Source: an uncultured Eubacteriales bacterium (GTDB lineage Bacteria > Bacillota > Clostridia > Oscillospirales > Oscillospiraceae). Taken from it: DNA of 25,296 nt. Positions 1-7,080 of the stretch are shown piece by piece. Location: NCBI GenBank assembly GCA_900549405.1, contig URNZ01000023.1, forward strand, positions 1-25,296, in the 5' to 3' direction. The translations under genes were made by a program, and so were the position numbers. Every line of letters begins with the position of its first letter. The stretch's first letter is position 1. The notes under the pieces were generated by a model, which worked only from the letters and a program-made list of their open reading frames with translations, was not told the origin of the DNA and did no database searches.

Positions 1-1990
1 GGCCCATCATGGGGTTGAACTCGTGCAGGGAGGCGATGATGGCCTTGATGTCGGCAACGGACTTGCCCATATCCTTGGCCAGCAGCTCGATGTCGTGCTC
101 CTCGGTGGGAACGAACTCGTGCAGAGGGGGATCCAGGAAACGGATGGTGACGGGGCAGCCCTCCATGGCCTCGTAGATGCCCTCGAAGTCGCCCTGCTGC
201 ATGGGCAGCAGCTTGGCCAGAGCCTTCTCGCGCTGCTCCACGGTGTCGGAGCAGATCATCTCGCGGATAGCGGCGATACGGTCGCCCTCGAAGAACATAT
301 GCTCGGTACGGCACAGGCCGATGCCCTGCGCGCCCAGCTCACGGGCCTTGGCGGCGTCGTGGGGGGTGTCGGCATTGGTGCGGACCTTCAGGCGGCGGAA
401 CTTATCGGCCCAGCCCATGATGCGGCCGAAGTCGCCGCTGACGCTGGCGTCCACGGTGGGCATAGCGCCGTCGTAGATGCTGCCGGTGGAACCGTCCAGG
501 CTCAGCCAGTCGCCCTCGTGATAGGTCTTGCCGGCCAGAGTGAACTGCTTGTTGGCCTCGTCCATGTTGATCTCGCCGCAGCCGGAGACGCAGCACTTGC
601 CCATGCCGCGGGCCACAACGGCGGCGTGAGAGGTCATACCGCCGCGGACAGTCAGGATGCCCTGAGCGGCCTTCATGCCCTCAATGTCCTCGGGAGAGGT
701 CTCCAGACGGACCAGAACCACCTTTTCACCGCGGGCAGCCCATTCCTTGGCGTCCTCGGCGTTGAACACGATCTTGCCGCAGGCAGCGCCGGGGGAGGCG
801 GGCAGAGCCTTACCCACAGGCTCGGTGGCCTTCAGGGCCTTGGGGTCGAACTGGGGATGCAGCAGGGTATCCAGATTGCGGGGATCGATCATGGCGACAG
901 CCTGCTGCTCGGAGATCATGCCCTCGTCCACCAGGTCGCAGGCGATCTTCAGGGCGGCGGGAGCGGTCCGCTTACCGTTGCGGCACTGCAGCATGTACAG
1001 CTTGCCGTGCTCCACGGTGAACTCCATGTCCTGCATGTCGCGGTAGTGATCCTCCAGGATATTGCAGACCTTGACGAACTCGTCATAGGCCTCGGGGAAC
1101 TTCTGGGCCATCTCAGCGATGGGCATGGGGGTACGCACGCCGGCCACCACATCCTCGCCCTGGGCATTGGTCAGGAACTCGCCCATCAGCTTCTTCTCGC
1201 CGGTGGCGGGGTCACGGGTAAACGCAACGCCGGTGCCGCAGTCGTCGCCCATGTTGCCGAAGGCCATGGACTGGACGTTGACGGCGGTGCCCCAGGAACC
1301 GGGGATGTCGTTCATGCGGCGATAGACAATGGCGCGGGGGTTGTTCCAGCTGCGGAACACGGCCTTGATGGCGCCCATCAGCTGCTCCTTGGGGTCGGTG
1401 GGGAAGTCCTGGCCGATCTTGGACTTATACTCGGCCTTGAACTGACCGGCCAGCTCCTTCAGGTCCTCGGCGGTCAGCTCCACGTCCTGGGTGACGCCGC
1501 GCTTGGCCTTCATCTGGTCGATGAGCTCCTCGAAATACTTCTTGCCCACTTCCATGACCACGTCGGAATACATCTGGATGAAGCGGCGATAGCAGTCATA
1601 GGCCCAGCGGGGGTTGCCGGACTTCTTGGCGATGACCTCCACCACGTCCTCGTTCAGGCCCAGGTTCAGGATGGTGTCCATCATGCCGGGCATAGAGGCG
1701 CGGGCGCCGGAACGGACGGAGACCAGCAGGGGGTTCTCCAGGTCGCCGAACTTCTTGCCGGTGATCTCCTCCATCTTGGAGATATACTCCATGATCTGAG
1801 CCTGGATCTCGTCGTTGATCTGCTCGCCGTCCTCATAGTACTGGGTGCAGGCCTCGGTGGTGATGGTGAAGCCCTGGGGCACGGGCATGCCGAGATTGGT
1901 CATCTCGGCCAGGTTGGCGCCCTTGCCGCCCAGCAGCTCGCGCATCTTGCCGTTGCCCTCAGAGAAAAGGTATACGAATTTAGTAGCCAT
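1..1990 (-). CDS. ppdK: Pyruvate, phosphate dikinase (3' end beyond the window)
   Basis: Interconverts pyruvate + ATP + Pi and PEP + AMP + PPi in the cytosol; in anaerobic Clostridia it usually serves PPi-linked glycolysis or gluconeogenesis. The minus-strand frame is open from the ATG at 1988-1990 to the window edge, about 663 residues. The family is about 875 long, so roughly the last 210 residues (much of the PEP/pyruvate barrel) lie outside. The start reads MATKFVYLF and is followed by GGKGANLAEM and SVRSGA, typical of the N-terminal ATP-grasp domain. The phosphohistidine motif GGMTSHAAVVARGMG puts the catalytic His at residue 455 (codon 626-628), the same number as in the well-studied Clostridium symbiosum enzyme. 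AAAGGA lies about 12 bases before the ATG. Identification is very secure. Confidence 0.97.
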   Translation of the reverse strand, partial: MATKFVYLFSEGNGKMRELLGGKGANLAEMTNLGMPVPQGFTITTEACTQYYEDGEQINDEIQAQIMEYISKMEEITGKKFGDLENPLLVSVRSGARASMPGMMDTILNLGLNEDVVEVIAKKSGNPRWAYDCYRRFIQMYSDVVMEVGKKYFEELIDQMKAKRGVTQDVELTAEDLKELAGQFKAEYKSKIGQDFPTDPKEQLMGAIKAVFRSWNNPRAIVYRRMNDIPGSWGTAVNVQSMAFGNMGDDCGTGVAFTRDPATGEKKLMGEFLTNAQGEDVVAGVRTPMPIAEMAQKFPEAYDEFVKVCNILEDHYRDMQDMEFTVEHGKLYMLQCRNGKRTAPAALKIACDLVDEGMISEQQAVAMIDPRNLDTLLHPQFDPKALKATEPVGKALPASPGAACGKIVFNAEDAKEWAARGEKVVLVRLETSPEDIEGMKAAQGILTVRGGMTSHAAVVARGMGKCCVSGCGEINMDEANKQFTLAGKTYHEGDWLSLDGSTGSIYDGAMPTVDASVSGDFGRIMGWADKFRRLKVRTNADTPHDAAKARELGAQGIGLCRTEHMFFEGDRIAAIREMICSDTVEQREKALAKLLPMQQGDFEGIYEAMEGCPVTIRFLDPPLHEFVPTEEHDIELLAKDMGKSVADIKAIIASLHEFNPMMG

Positions 1991-2036
1991 TTTCCATCAA
2001 TCCTTTCTTCTTATCAGCAGTTTTTCCCTCAAAAGT

Positions 2037-2067
2037 CCGCCCCGTCTCTCTCCAGGGAGACCGGCGG
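2037..2067 (-). promoter_or_regulatory. Stem-loop in the ppdK 5' leader
   Basis: On the minus strand CCGCC-G-GTCTC pairs with GAGAC-GG-GGCGG around an 8-base loop, giving an interrupted stem of about 10 G/C-rich pairs. It sits between the predicted ppdK transcription start (near 2122) and the ribosome site. No long T-run follows, so it is not a convincing terminator; it may be a leader structure that affects mRNA stability or translation. Confidence 0.4.
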
Positions 2068-2128
2068 AAAAGGCCGCTGAATGCAAACGATGCTCTGTCA
2101 TTATCCTGTGTATCATTGCTACGGGACC

Positions 2129-2157
2129 ATTATAATCATTTGCAGGAAATATTGCAA
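2129..2157 (-). promoter_or_regulatory. Sigma-A-type promoter of ppdK
   Basis: On the minus strand TTGCAA (2152-2157) and a perfect TATAAT (2129-2134) are separated by exactly 17 bases. This predicts a transcription start near 2122 and a leader of about 130 bases before the ppdK ATG. Confidence 0.7.
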
Positions 2158-2313
2158 TGCCCATATTTGATAAATTTTAAAAGAAGGGGGCCTTTTTCTT
2201 TTGTAACCGCAAGAAAAATAAAGAAAAACCGAAAAAAGGTGAAAAACCGGCAACAATCAGGCGGGCGAATCCGGCGTAAAAAAACTGTAAATTTTTTTCG
2301 TCCCCGGCCCGGC
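2158..2313. other. A/T-rich intergenic stretch between cobO and ppdK
   Basis: Together with the ppdK leader this makes a 323-base gap (1991-2313) without a gene. It is rich in A-runs on the plus strand (T-runs on the minus strand, downstream of cobO). An A/T stem, AAAAGAA (2179-2185) with TTCTTTT (2196-2202), may end cobO transcription, but it is weak. I see no convincing small gene here. Confidence 0.35.
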
Positions 2314-2823
2314 CTAAAATTCCACCCCGCACCGGGCGGGGACGCCCCGGTCATAGGGGTGCTTTTTCTTTTGAAAATGGGTGATATAGTCTGCCCGCTC
2401 TGTCAGCTCCGGGGCCGGGTCCCGCCCGGTGAGGACCACCTCCGCCCGGGCGCCGTCCAGAAGAGCGAGCAGGTCCGCCAGGGGGAGCAGCCCGGCGTTC
2501 ACCCCGTCGCACACCTCGTCCAGCACCACCAGGCCGCAATCGGGGTCGGCGGCGGCCTGTCCGGCCCGGGCGAGCAGCTCTTGTGCCCGCCGGGCCTCCT
2601 GCCGCCGCTCTTCTTCCGTCATGGCAAAGAGAAATTTCAGCTTCTCCGGCACGGGGAGCAGCGTCACCTGGGGCAGCCGGGCCAGGGCCAGGCGCTCACC
2701 GCTGTCCGCCCCCTTTAAAAACTGGGCGATAACAACGGGCCTGCCCCGCCCCGCCATGCGCAGAGCCAGGCCCATGGCGGCGGTGGTCTTGCCCTTGCCG
2801 TCGCCGTGATAGAGATGGATCAT
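2314..2823 (-). CDS. cobO: Cob(I)yrinic acid a,c-diamide adenosyltransferase (CobO/BtuR family)
   Basis: Transfers the adenosyl group of ATP to the cobalt of a reduced corrinoid, making adenosylcobamide for radical enzymes. The protein has 169 residues, slightly short but normal for the family. The P-loop HGDGKGKTTAAMGLA (residues 6-20) and the C-terminal HPYDRGVPARCGVEF are family hallmarks, as is VVLDEVCDGVN in the middle. The ATG at 2823 lies 12 bases after the stop of the upstream ABC permease, and that stop sits next to the GGGGG ribosome site. The gene is therefore probably the last cistron of the GntR-ABC operon. No other cobalamin gene is in the window, so a salvage role is likely (inference). 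Confidence 0.93.
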   Translation of the reverse strand: MIHLYHGDGKGKTTAAMGLALRMAGRGRPVVIAQFLKGADSGERLALARLPQVTLLPVPEKLKFLFAMTEEERRQEARRAQELLARAGQAAADPDCGLVVLDEVCDGVNAGLLPLADLLALLDGARAEVVLTGRDPAPELTERADYITHFQKKKHPYDRGVPARCGVEF

Positions 2824-2835
2824 GATGGCACCCCC

Positions 2836-3480
2836 TTAACAGTCTTTTTCAGCCATGATCCCGCAGGAGACGGCAAAGGACACCGCCAGGGCCACCCCGG
2901 CCAGCAGGAGATAGGGGAGCAGGAGCAGCAGGGGCGGCAGCTCCTCCAGACGGGTCACCTGACTGCCGGACCACAGTTCGCCCTTGACGGAGACAAAGAG
3001 GGCGGCCACGGGCAGCAGGAGGGTGACGTACAGGGCTATCCGGGCCCGCTCCGGCCCCAGGCGATAGTTCAGGGGCATGGCCACCGACAGGGCCAGCACC
3101 CCCAGCAGCAGGGTGACGGCGATGCTCATGCCGCACTCGGCCACCGCATCCCGGTCCCCGGAGAAGGACAGCACCGCACACATGGCCGCCCCAAAGGCCG
3201 CAGCGCACAGCAGCACCAGCAGGGTGAACAGATACCGGGCGGCCACCAGGTCCCGGCGGCTGAGGGGCAGGGCAGCGGCATACCGGTCCCAGTGGGCCTG
3301 CTCGTCAAAGGCGAAGGCGGACATGGGCAGCATCATGGCGATGACCTCTAAAAAGGCGGCCACAAAGCTTATCGAGAATAGGCCGGTGACGGTCAGCACC
3401 GCATACACGGCCAGCAGAAGCAGATAGCTCTTCAGGCTCTTTTTCAGCACCAGGGCATCTTTTAAGATCAAGCCGGTCAT
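2836..3480 (-). CDS. ABC-2 type transporter permease
   Basis: Predicted membrane subunit of an ABC transporter, 214 residues with about six hydrophobic segments and a final Glu-Lys-Asp-Cys. The segment FAFDEQAHWDRYAAALPLSR after the second membrane helix is typical of the small ABC-2 permeases found beside YtrA-type regulators. Its ATG overlaps the stop of the ATPase gene by 4 bases (ATGA), so the two are translationally coupled. Substrate unknown; relatives act in cell-envelope stress and antimicrobial-peptide response. Family assignment is from pattern recognition, not a search. Confidence 0.85.
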   Translation of the reverse strand: MTGLILKDALVLKKSLKSYLLLLAVYAVLTVTGLFSISFVAAFLEVIAMMLPMSAFAFDEQAHWDRYAAALPLSRRDLVAARYLFTLLVLLCAAAFGAAMCAVLSFSGDRDAVAECGMSIAVTLLLGVLALSVAMPLNYRLGPERARIALYVTLLLPVAALFVSVKGELWSGSQVTRLEELPPLLLLLPYLLLAGVALAVSFAVSCGIMAEKDC

Positions 3481-4337
3481 ACGGCCTCCCCCTTTCCCAC
3501 AAACAGCATGATATCATCCAGGGTCACCGGCTCCACGGGAAGCTCCGGGTGGACCCGCTGAAAAGCCGCCCGGTCTGAAACAAGGGCGTGGCAGCCAAAC
3601 TCCCCCCGGCGCACCCGGGTGAGCAGCTCCGGCTCCAGGGCGGCAAGCTGGGCGGCGGAGCAGCCCACCTGACCATACCGCTCCAAAATCTCGTCCTTGG
3701 GCCCGGACAGGATGACCTGCCCCCGGTGGAGGTAGGTGATGTAGTCGGCGATCTTCTCCAGGTCCCCGGTGATGTGGCTGGACAGGAGGACGGCGTGCTC
3801 CTCGTCGGAGACGAAGGAGAGCAGCTCCTCCAGAATGCTGTCCCGGACCACTGGGTCCAGTCCGGCGGTGGCCTCGTCCAAAATGAGCAGCCGGGGCCGG
3901 TGGGCCAGGGCGGCGGCCAGGGACAGCTTCATCTTCATGCCCCGGGACAGCTCCTTCACCGTCTTTTTCCACGGCAGCTGGAATTTGTCCAGATAGTCCC
4001 GGAACAGCCCCTCGTCCCAGGCGGGAAACACGGGGGCCAGAATGGCGGAGACGTCACGGGGGCGGAGACTGTCGTGGAAAAAGCAGTCGTCCAGCACCGC
4101 GCCCACCTCCGCCTTGGCCCGGCGGGGCTGGTCCCAGGGGTCGCAGCCCAGCAGGGAAATGTCTCCCCCGTCCCGGCGGAGCAGACCCAGCAGGCATTTC
4201 AGGGTGGTGGTCTTTCCCGCGCCGTTCTCCCCGATGAGGCCCATGATGCAGCCCCCCGGCAGGGTGAAGGAGACGTCCTTCAGGGCAAAGCCGTCGAATG
4301 CCTTGCACAGCCCCCTGACTTCGATACAATTTGTCAT
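3477..4337 (-). CDS. ABC transporter ATP-binding protein (YtrB/BcrA-like)
   Basis: Cytosolic ATPase subunit, 286 residues, that should drive the adjacent permease. Walker A GENGAGKTT is at residues 36-44, the signature is the variant LSRGMKMKL (about 130-138), and Walker B LLILDEATAGLDP is at about 150-162. The LSRGM variant is common in single-NBD exporters of the BcrA/YtrB group. The C-terminal extension after residue 220 is typical of that group. It overlaps the GntR gene upstream by 4 bases and the permease downstream by 4 bases. The catalytic Glu is present, so it should hydrolyse ATP. Substrate unknown. Confidence 0.92.
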   Translation of the reverse strand: MTNCIEVRGLCKAFDGFALKDVSFTLPGGCIMGLIGENGAGKTTTLKCLLGLLRRDGGDISLLGCDPWDQPRRAKAEVGAVLDDCFFHDSLRPRDVSAILAPVFPAWDEGLFRDYLDKFQLPWKKTVKELSRGMKMKLSLAAALAHRPRLLILDEATAGLDPVVRDSILEELLSFVSDEEHAVLLSSHITGDLEKIADYITYLHRGQVILSGPKDEILERYGQVGCSAAQLAALEPELLTRVRRGEFGCHALVSDRAAFQRVHPELPVEPVTLDDIMLFVGKGEAV

Positions 4338-4714
4338 AATATATCCCCTTTATACAAGATGGCAAGCATTTCGTCCAGTTCCTCTAATGTGATGCCGCCC
4401 TTTCGGGCCTCCTCCACCGCCTGGGCCAGAAATTCCTCCGCCCGGCGCAGTTGGGCCTCCCGCAGCAGCTCCCGGTTCTGGGGGGCCACAAAACAGCCCT
4501 TGCCCGGGACGTTCTCCAAAAAGCCGTCCCGCTCCAGCTCCTCATAGGCCCGCTTGGTGGTGATGACCGAGATGCGCAGCTCCTTGGCCAGCAGGCGCAT
4601 AGAGGGCAGTGCGTCCCCCGCCGTCAGCGCCCCGGAACAGACCTGCTCCTTCACCTGGTCGGCGATCTGCTGATAGATGGGTTTTCCGCTGGAGTTGCTT
4701 AATATGATGTCCAT
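4334..4714 (-). CDS. GntR-family transcriptional regulator, YtrA subfamily
   Basis: Short GntR regulator of 126 residues: a winged helix (about 8-75) with no large effector domain and a helical C-terminal dimerisation tail (about 80-126), the hallmark of YtrA-type repressors. KPIYQQIADQVKEQVCSGAL and the later RISVITTKRAYEELERDGF are the canonical helices. The start ATG is preceded by AAAGGGG. As first gene of the operon, with a palindrome over its promoter, it probably represses itself and the ABC genes; the inducing signal is unknown. Confidence 0.93.
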   Translation of the reverse strand: MDIILSNSSGKPIYQQIADQVKEQVCSGALTAGDALPSMRLLAKELRISVITTKRAYEELERDGFLENVPGKGCFVAPQNRELLREAQLRRAEEFLAQAVEEARKGGITLEELDEMLAILYKGDIL

Positions 4715-4792
4715 GTTTCGCCCCTTTCAACACGCCCGCCGCCCCCGCCCGGGGCGGGGCAGGGATAGCTCGGTGTGTTTGTTGATATCATC

Positions 4793-4811
4793 GTATATAT
4801 ACTATATATAC
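4793..4811. promoter_or_regulatory. Perfect 19-bp palindrome, likely YtrA-type operator
   Basis: GTATATATA at 4793-4801, a central C, and TATATATAC at 4803-4811 form a perfect inverted repeat. It touches the -10 box of the GntR operon promoter and extends to about +10. A dimeric GntR repressor bound here would block transcription. Function is inferred from position and symmetry. Confidence 0.6.
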
Positions 4812-4838
4812 AGTATAGCACACAACCCTCTTTGTCAA
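4810..4838 (-). promoter_or_regulatory. Promoter of the GntR-ABC-cobO operon
   Basis: On the minus strand a perfect TTGACA (4833-4838) and TACTGT (4810-4815) lie 17 bases apart, with the palindrome starting at the -10 box. The transcript would begin about 85-90 bases before the GntR ATG. Confidence 0.7.
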
Positions 4839-4861
4839 GGGGGAACTCAGGCTTTTTTCTG

Positions 4862-4912
4862 CAAAAAGAAAATACACCTGGTATCAACGCGGTCCGTCAA
4901 TACCAGGTGTAT
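4862..4912 (-). terminator. Rho-independent terminator of fbp
   Basis: A perfect 13-bp inverted repeat, ATACACCTGGTAT (4872-4884) and ATACCAGGTGTAT (4900-4912), with a 15-base loop. On the minus strand it is followed by TTTTCTTTTT. It lies 28 bases after the fbp stop. Confidence 0.85.
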
Positions 4913-4940
4913 CATGTGATTTGATGTTTTGCTTACTTGT

Positions 4941-6932
4941 TTACTCCTTGTGGTCCTCCGTCACCGCGCCGGAGCGATAGGCCACCAGCAGGCGGCGCAG
5001 GTCGTCGGCCTGGCGCTTCAGCTCCTTGCCGATGTCCGTCTCGGCGATCTTCACCCGGTTCTCCATCCGCTCGAAGATCACGCTGTCGTTGGCGATGTCG
5101 TGGTTGTGGAGGATGGCCTCCTCCCGCCCGGCGAAGGGCTGGTGAGAGACGATGCGGATGTTCCGGGAGTTATAGATCAGGGTATACCCGGCGATGCCAG
5201 AGGTGGGCTGATAGGCCTTGCAGAAGCCGCCGTCGATGACGATCAGCTTGCCGCCGCCCTTGATGGGGCTCTCCCCCTTCTTGGTCTTCACGGGGATGTG
5301 GCCGTTGATGATGTGGCAGTGGGGGCCCTCCAGGCCAAACTCCTTCAAAATGGCCTCGCACACGGCGGGGTCGTTGTACAGGGTGTAATAGCTGTTCTTG
5401 GGCTCGGTCCAGGCGCTCTCGTCGGCGATGAGCCGCCGTTCGAAGGTGGTCATGCGGTCCCGGCCAAAGATGGGGCTGTTCCGGCCCGCCCATAACCACC
5501 ACAAAAAGTCCATGCCGAACTGCCGCTCGGCAGAGCCGGGCTTGTCGTAATAGGCCCGGCGGGCAGTGGTCTGGGCATAGTCCAAAAACGCCCGGCCCGC
5601 GCGCTTTTTGCCCCCGATGGTAAAGGTCATCAGCTCCCCGTCGGCGGTCATGGGGATGCAGCCGTGGAAGAGCAGGTTGCCGTTGAAGACCTTATACAGC
5701 CCGCCCTTGGAATACAGGAAGCGGATGTGCTTTTGCAGCTTTTCGCTGCGCTGGAACGACGCGGTGAGCTGGTCGATGACCTGGCTCTCCTCCGGGGTCA
5801 GGGTATAGGGGTCGGCGGGGTCCACGGTGGGGAAGTCGCAGTCCTCCAGAGGATACGTCTTTTCCCCGATGGTCACCGTCTTGTTTTCATAGTCGATCTT
5901 GTCCAGCAGCAGCCGGTCGTTCATGCCAAACTCCGGGCAGCGCATGACCTTCTGCCCCTCCAGCTTGAAGAGGATGACGGTGATGGCCTTGTGCATCCGG
6001 GCGGAGAGCAGCTTGTCCTTTTCGGTGTACTGGTCGGCGTCCGCCCCGGTTAGCTTCACGGCAAAGCGGTGGGTGTCGCAGTCCTTATACACCTCGTTGG
6101 CGAAGATGGACAGGGGGCGCAGGGAGATGCCATAGCCCGTCTCGATGACCTCCAGATTGTTATAGTGGATGGAGTTGGCCAGCACCGTGGCCACCAGGGT
6201 CCGGGAGCCGGAGGCCGCGCCCATCCACAGAATGTCGTGGTTGCCCCACTGGATGTCCACGCTGTGATACTTCCGCAGGGCGTCCATGACGATGTCCGCC
6301 CGGGGGCCGCGGTCAAAGATGTCGCCCACGATGTGCAGCCGGTCCACCGCCATGCGCTTGATGACCCCGCACACGGCGATGATAAAGCCGGGGGCCTGGT
6401 CGATATCGATGATGGTGTTAATGATATTCTCGTAATAGTCCCGCTTGTCCGCCTCGTCATAGTTGACGTGGAGCAGCTCGTCGATGATATAGGCGTAGTC
6501 ACGGGGCAGGGCCTTGCGGACCTTGGACCGGGTATAGACCGAGGCGGCCCAGCGGCACACCTCGATGAGCCGGTGGAGGGTGATGCGGTACCACTCCTTC
6601 AGGTCGTCCCCCTGGGCGGTGATGAGCTTCAGCTTCTCCTCCGGGTAATAGATGAGGGTGGCCAGCTGGTCCCGCTCCGCCCGGGTCATGGTGGTGCCGA
6701 ACAGCTCGTCCAGCTTCTCCTTCACCACGCCGGAGCAGGAGTTCAGGATATGTAAAAAGGCCTCATACTCCCCGTGGATGTCAGAGATAAAGTGCTCCGT
6801 CCCCTTGGGCAGGCCTAAGATAGCCTGGAGATTGATGATCTCGGTGCTGGCCGCCTGCACCGTGGGGTATTGCTTTGCCAGCAGCCGGAGATACTCCAGC
6901 TCCTGGGGTTGAAACGTGCTCTTCGCGTTCAA
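4941..6932 (-). CDS. fbp: Fructose-1,6-bisphosphatase, class III
   Basis: Hydrolyses fructose 1,6-bisphosphate to fructose 6-phosphate, the gluconeogenic bypass of phosphofructokinase. Metallophosphoesterase motifs, numbered from the chosen start: SDIHGE (50-55), GDIFDRG (203-209) and GNHD (230-233), then INGHIPVKTKKGESPIKGGG near the C-terminus. The frame is open back to an ATG at 7040, but the best start is the TTG at 6930-6932: AAAAGGAGG lies 8 bases before it, and the region further upstream looks like leader and promoter sequence. That gives 663 residues, a normal length. The TTG start is unusual and may lower translation. Confidence 0.95.
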   Translation of the reverse strand: MNAKSTFQPQELEYLRLLAKQYPTVQAASTEIINLQAILGLPKGTEHFISDIHGEYEAFLHILNSCSGVVKEKLDELFGTTMTRAERDQLATLIYYPEEKLKLITAQGDDLKEWYRITLHRLIEVCRWAASVYTRSKVRKALPRDYAYIIDELLHVNYDEADKRDYYENIINTIIDIDQAPGFIIAVCGVIKRMAVDRLHIVGDIFDRGPRADIVMDALRKYHSVDIQWGNHDILWMGAASGSRTLVATVLANSIHYNNLEVIETGYGISLRPLSIFANEVYKDCDTHRFAVKLTGADADQYTEKDKLLSARMHKAITVILFKLEGQKVMRCPEFGMNDRLLLDKIDYENKTVTIGEKTYPLEDCDFPTVDPADPYTLTPEESQVIDQLTASFQRSEKLQKHIRFLYSKGGLYKVFNGNLLFHGCIPMTADGELMTFTIGGKKRAGRAFLDYAQTTARRAYYDKPGSAERQFGMDFLWWLWAGRNSPIFGRDRMTTFERRLIADESAWTEPKNSYYTLYNDPAVCEAILKEFGLEGPHCHIINGHIPVKTKKGESPIKGGGKLIVIDGGFCKAYQPTSGIAGYTLIYNSRNIRIVSHQPFAGREEAILHNHDIANDSVIFERMENRVKIAETDIGKELKRQADDLRRLLVAYRSGAVTEDHKE

Positions 6933-6958
6933 AAAAAGCGCCTCCTTTTCAGGTGTGC

Positions 6959-6977
6959 GCGGGCGTCTTTCGCCCGC
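6959..6977 (-). promoter_or_regulatory. Stem-loop in the fbp leader
   Basis: GCGGGCG (6959-6965) and CGCCCGC (6971-6977) make a perfect 7-bp stem with a 5-base loop, directly upstream of the fbp ribosome site. TACAAT on the minus strand (7002-7007) is a possible -10 box, but no good -35 box is visible. The role of the hairpin is unknown. Confidence 0.4.
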
Positions 6978-7080
6978 TGAAAAACAGGTCTTGCTATTCT
7001 TATTGTACACGACTGTCCCGTAAAAATACATAGAAATCAAGCAGGGATACTATGCAAAAATTGCCCAATTTGTCAACCCG

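Noticed and set aside
23..2080. Long plus-strand open frame of 685 codons opposite ppdK
   Set aside because: It is the antisense shadow of ppdK in a G+C-rich gene; rich in Gly, Leu, His and Ala with no recognisable motif, and the minus strand gives a perfect ppdK reading.
4743..4759. CCCCGCCC-GGGGCGGGG palindrome before the GntR gene
   Set aside because: Low-complexity G/C run with almost no loop; no convincing regulatory meaning next to the much better 19-bp palindrome.
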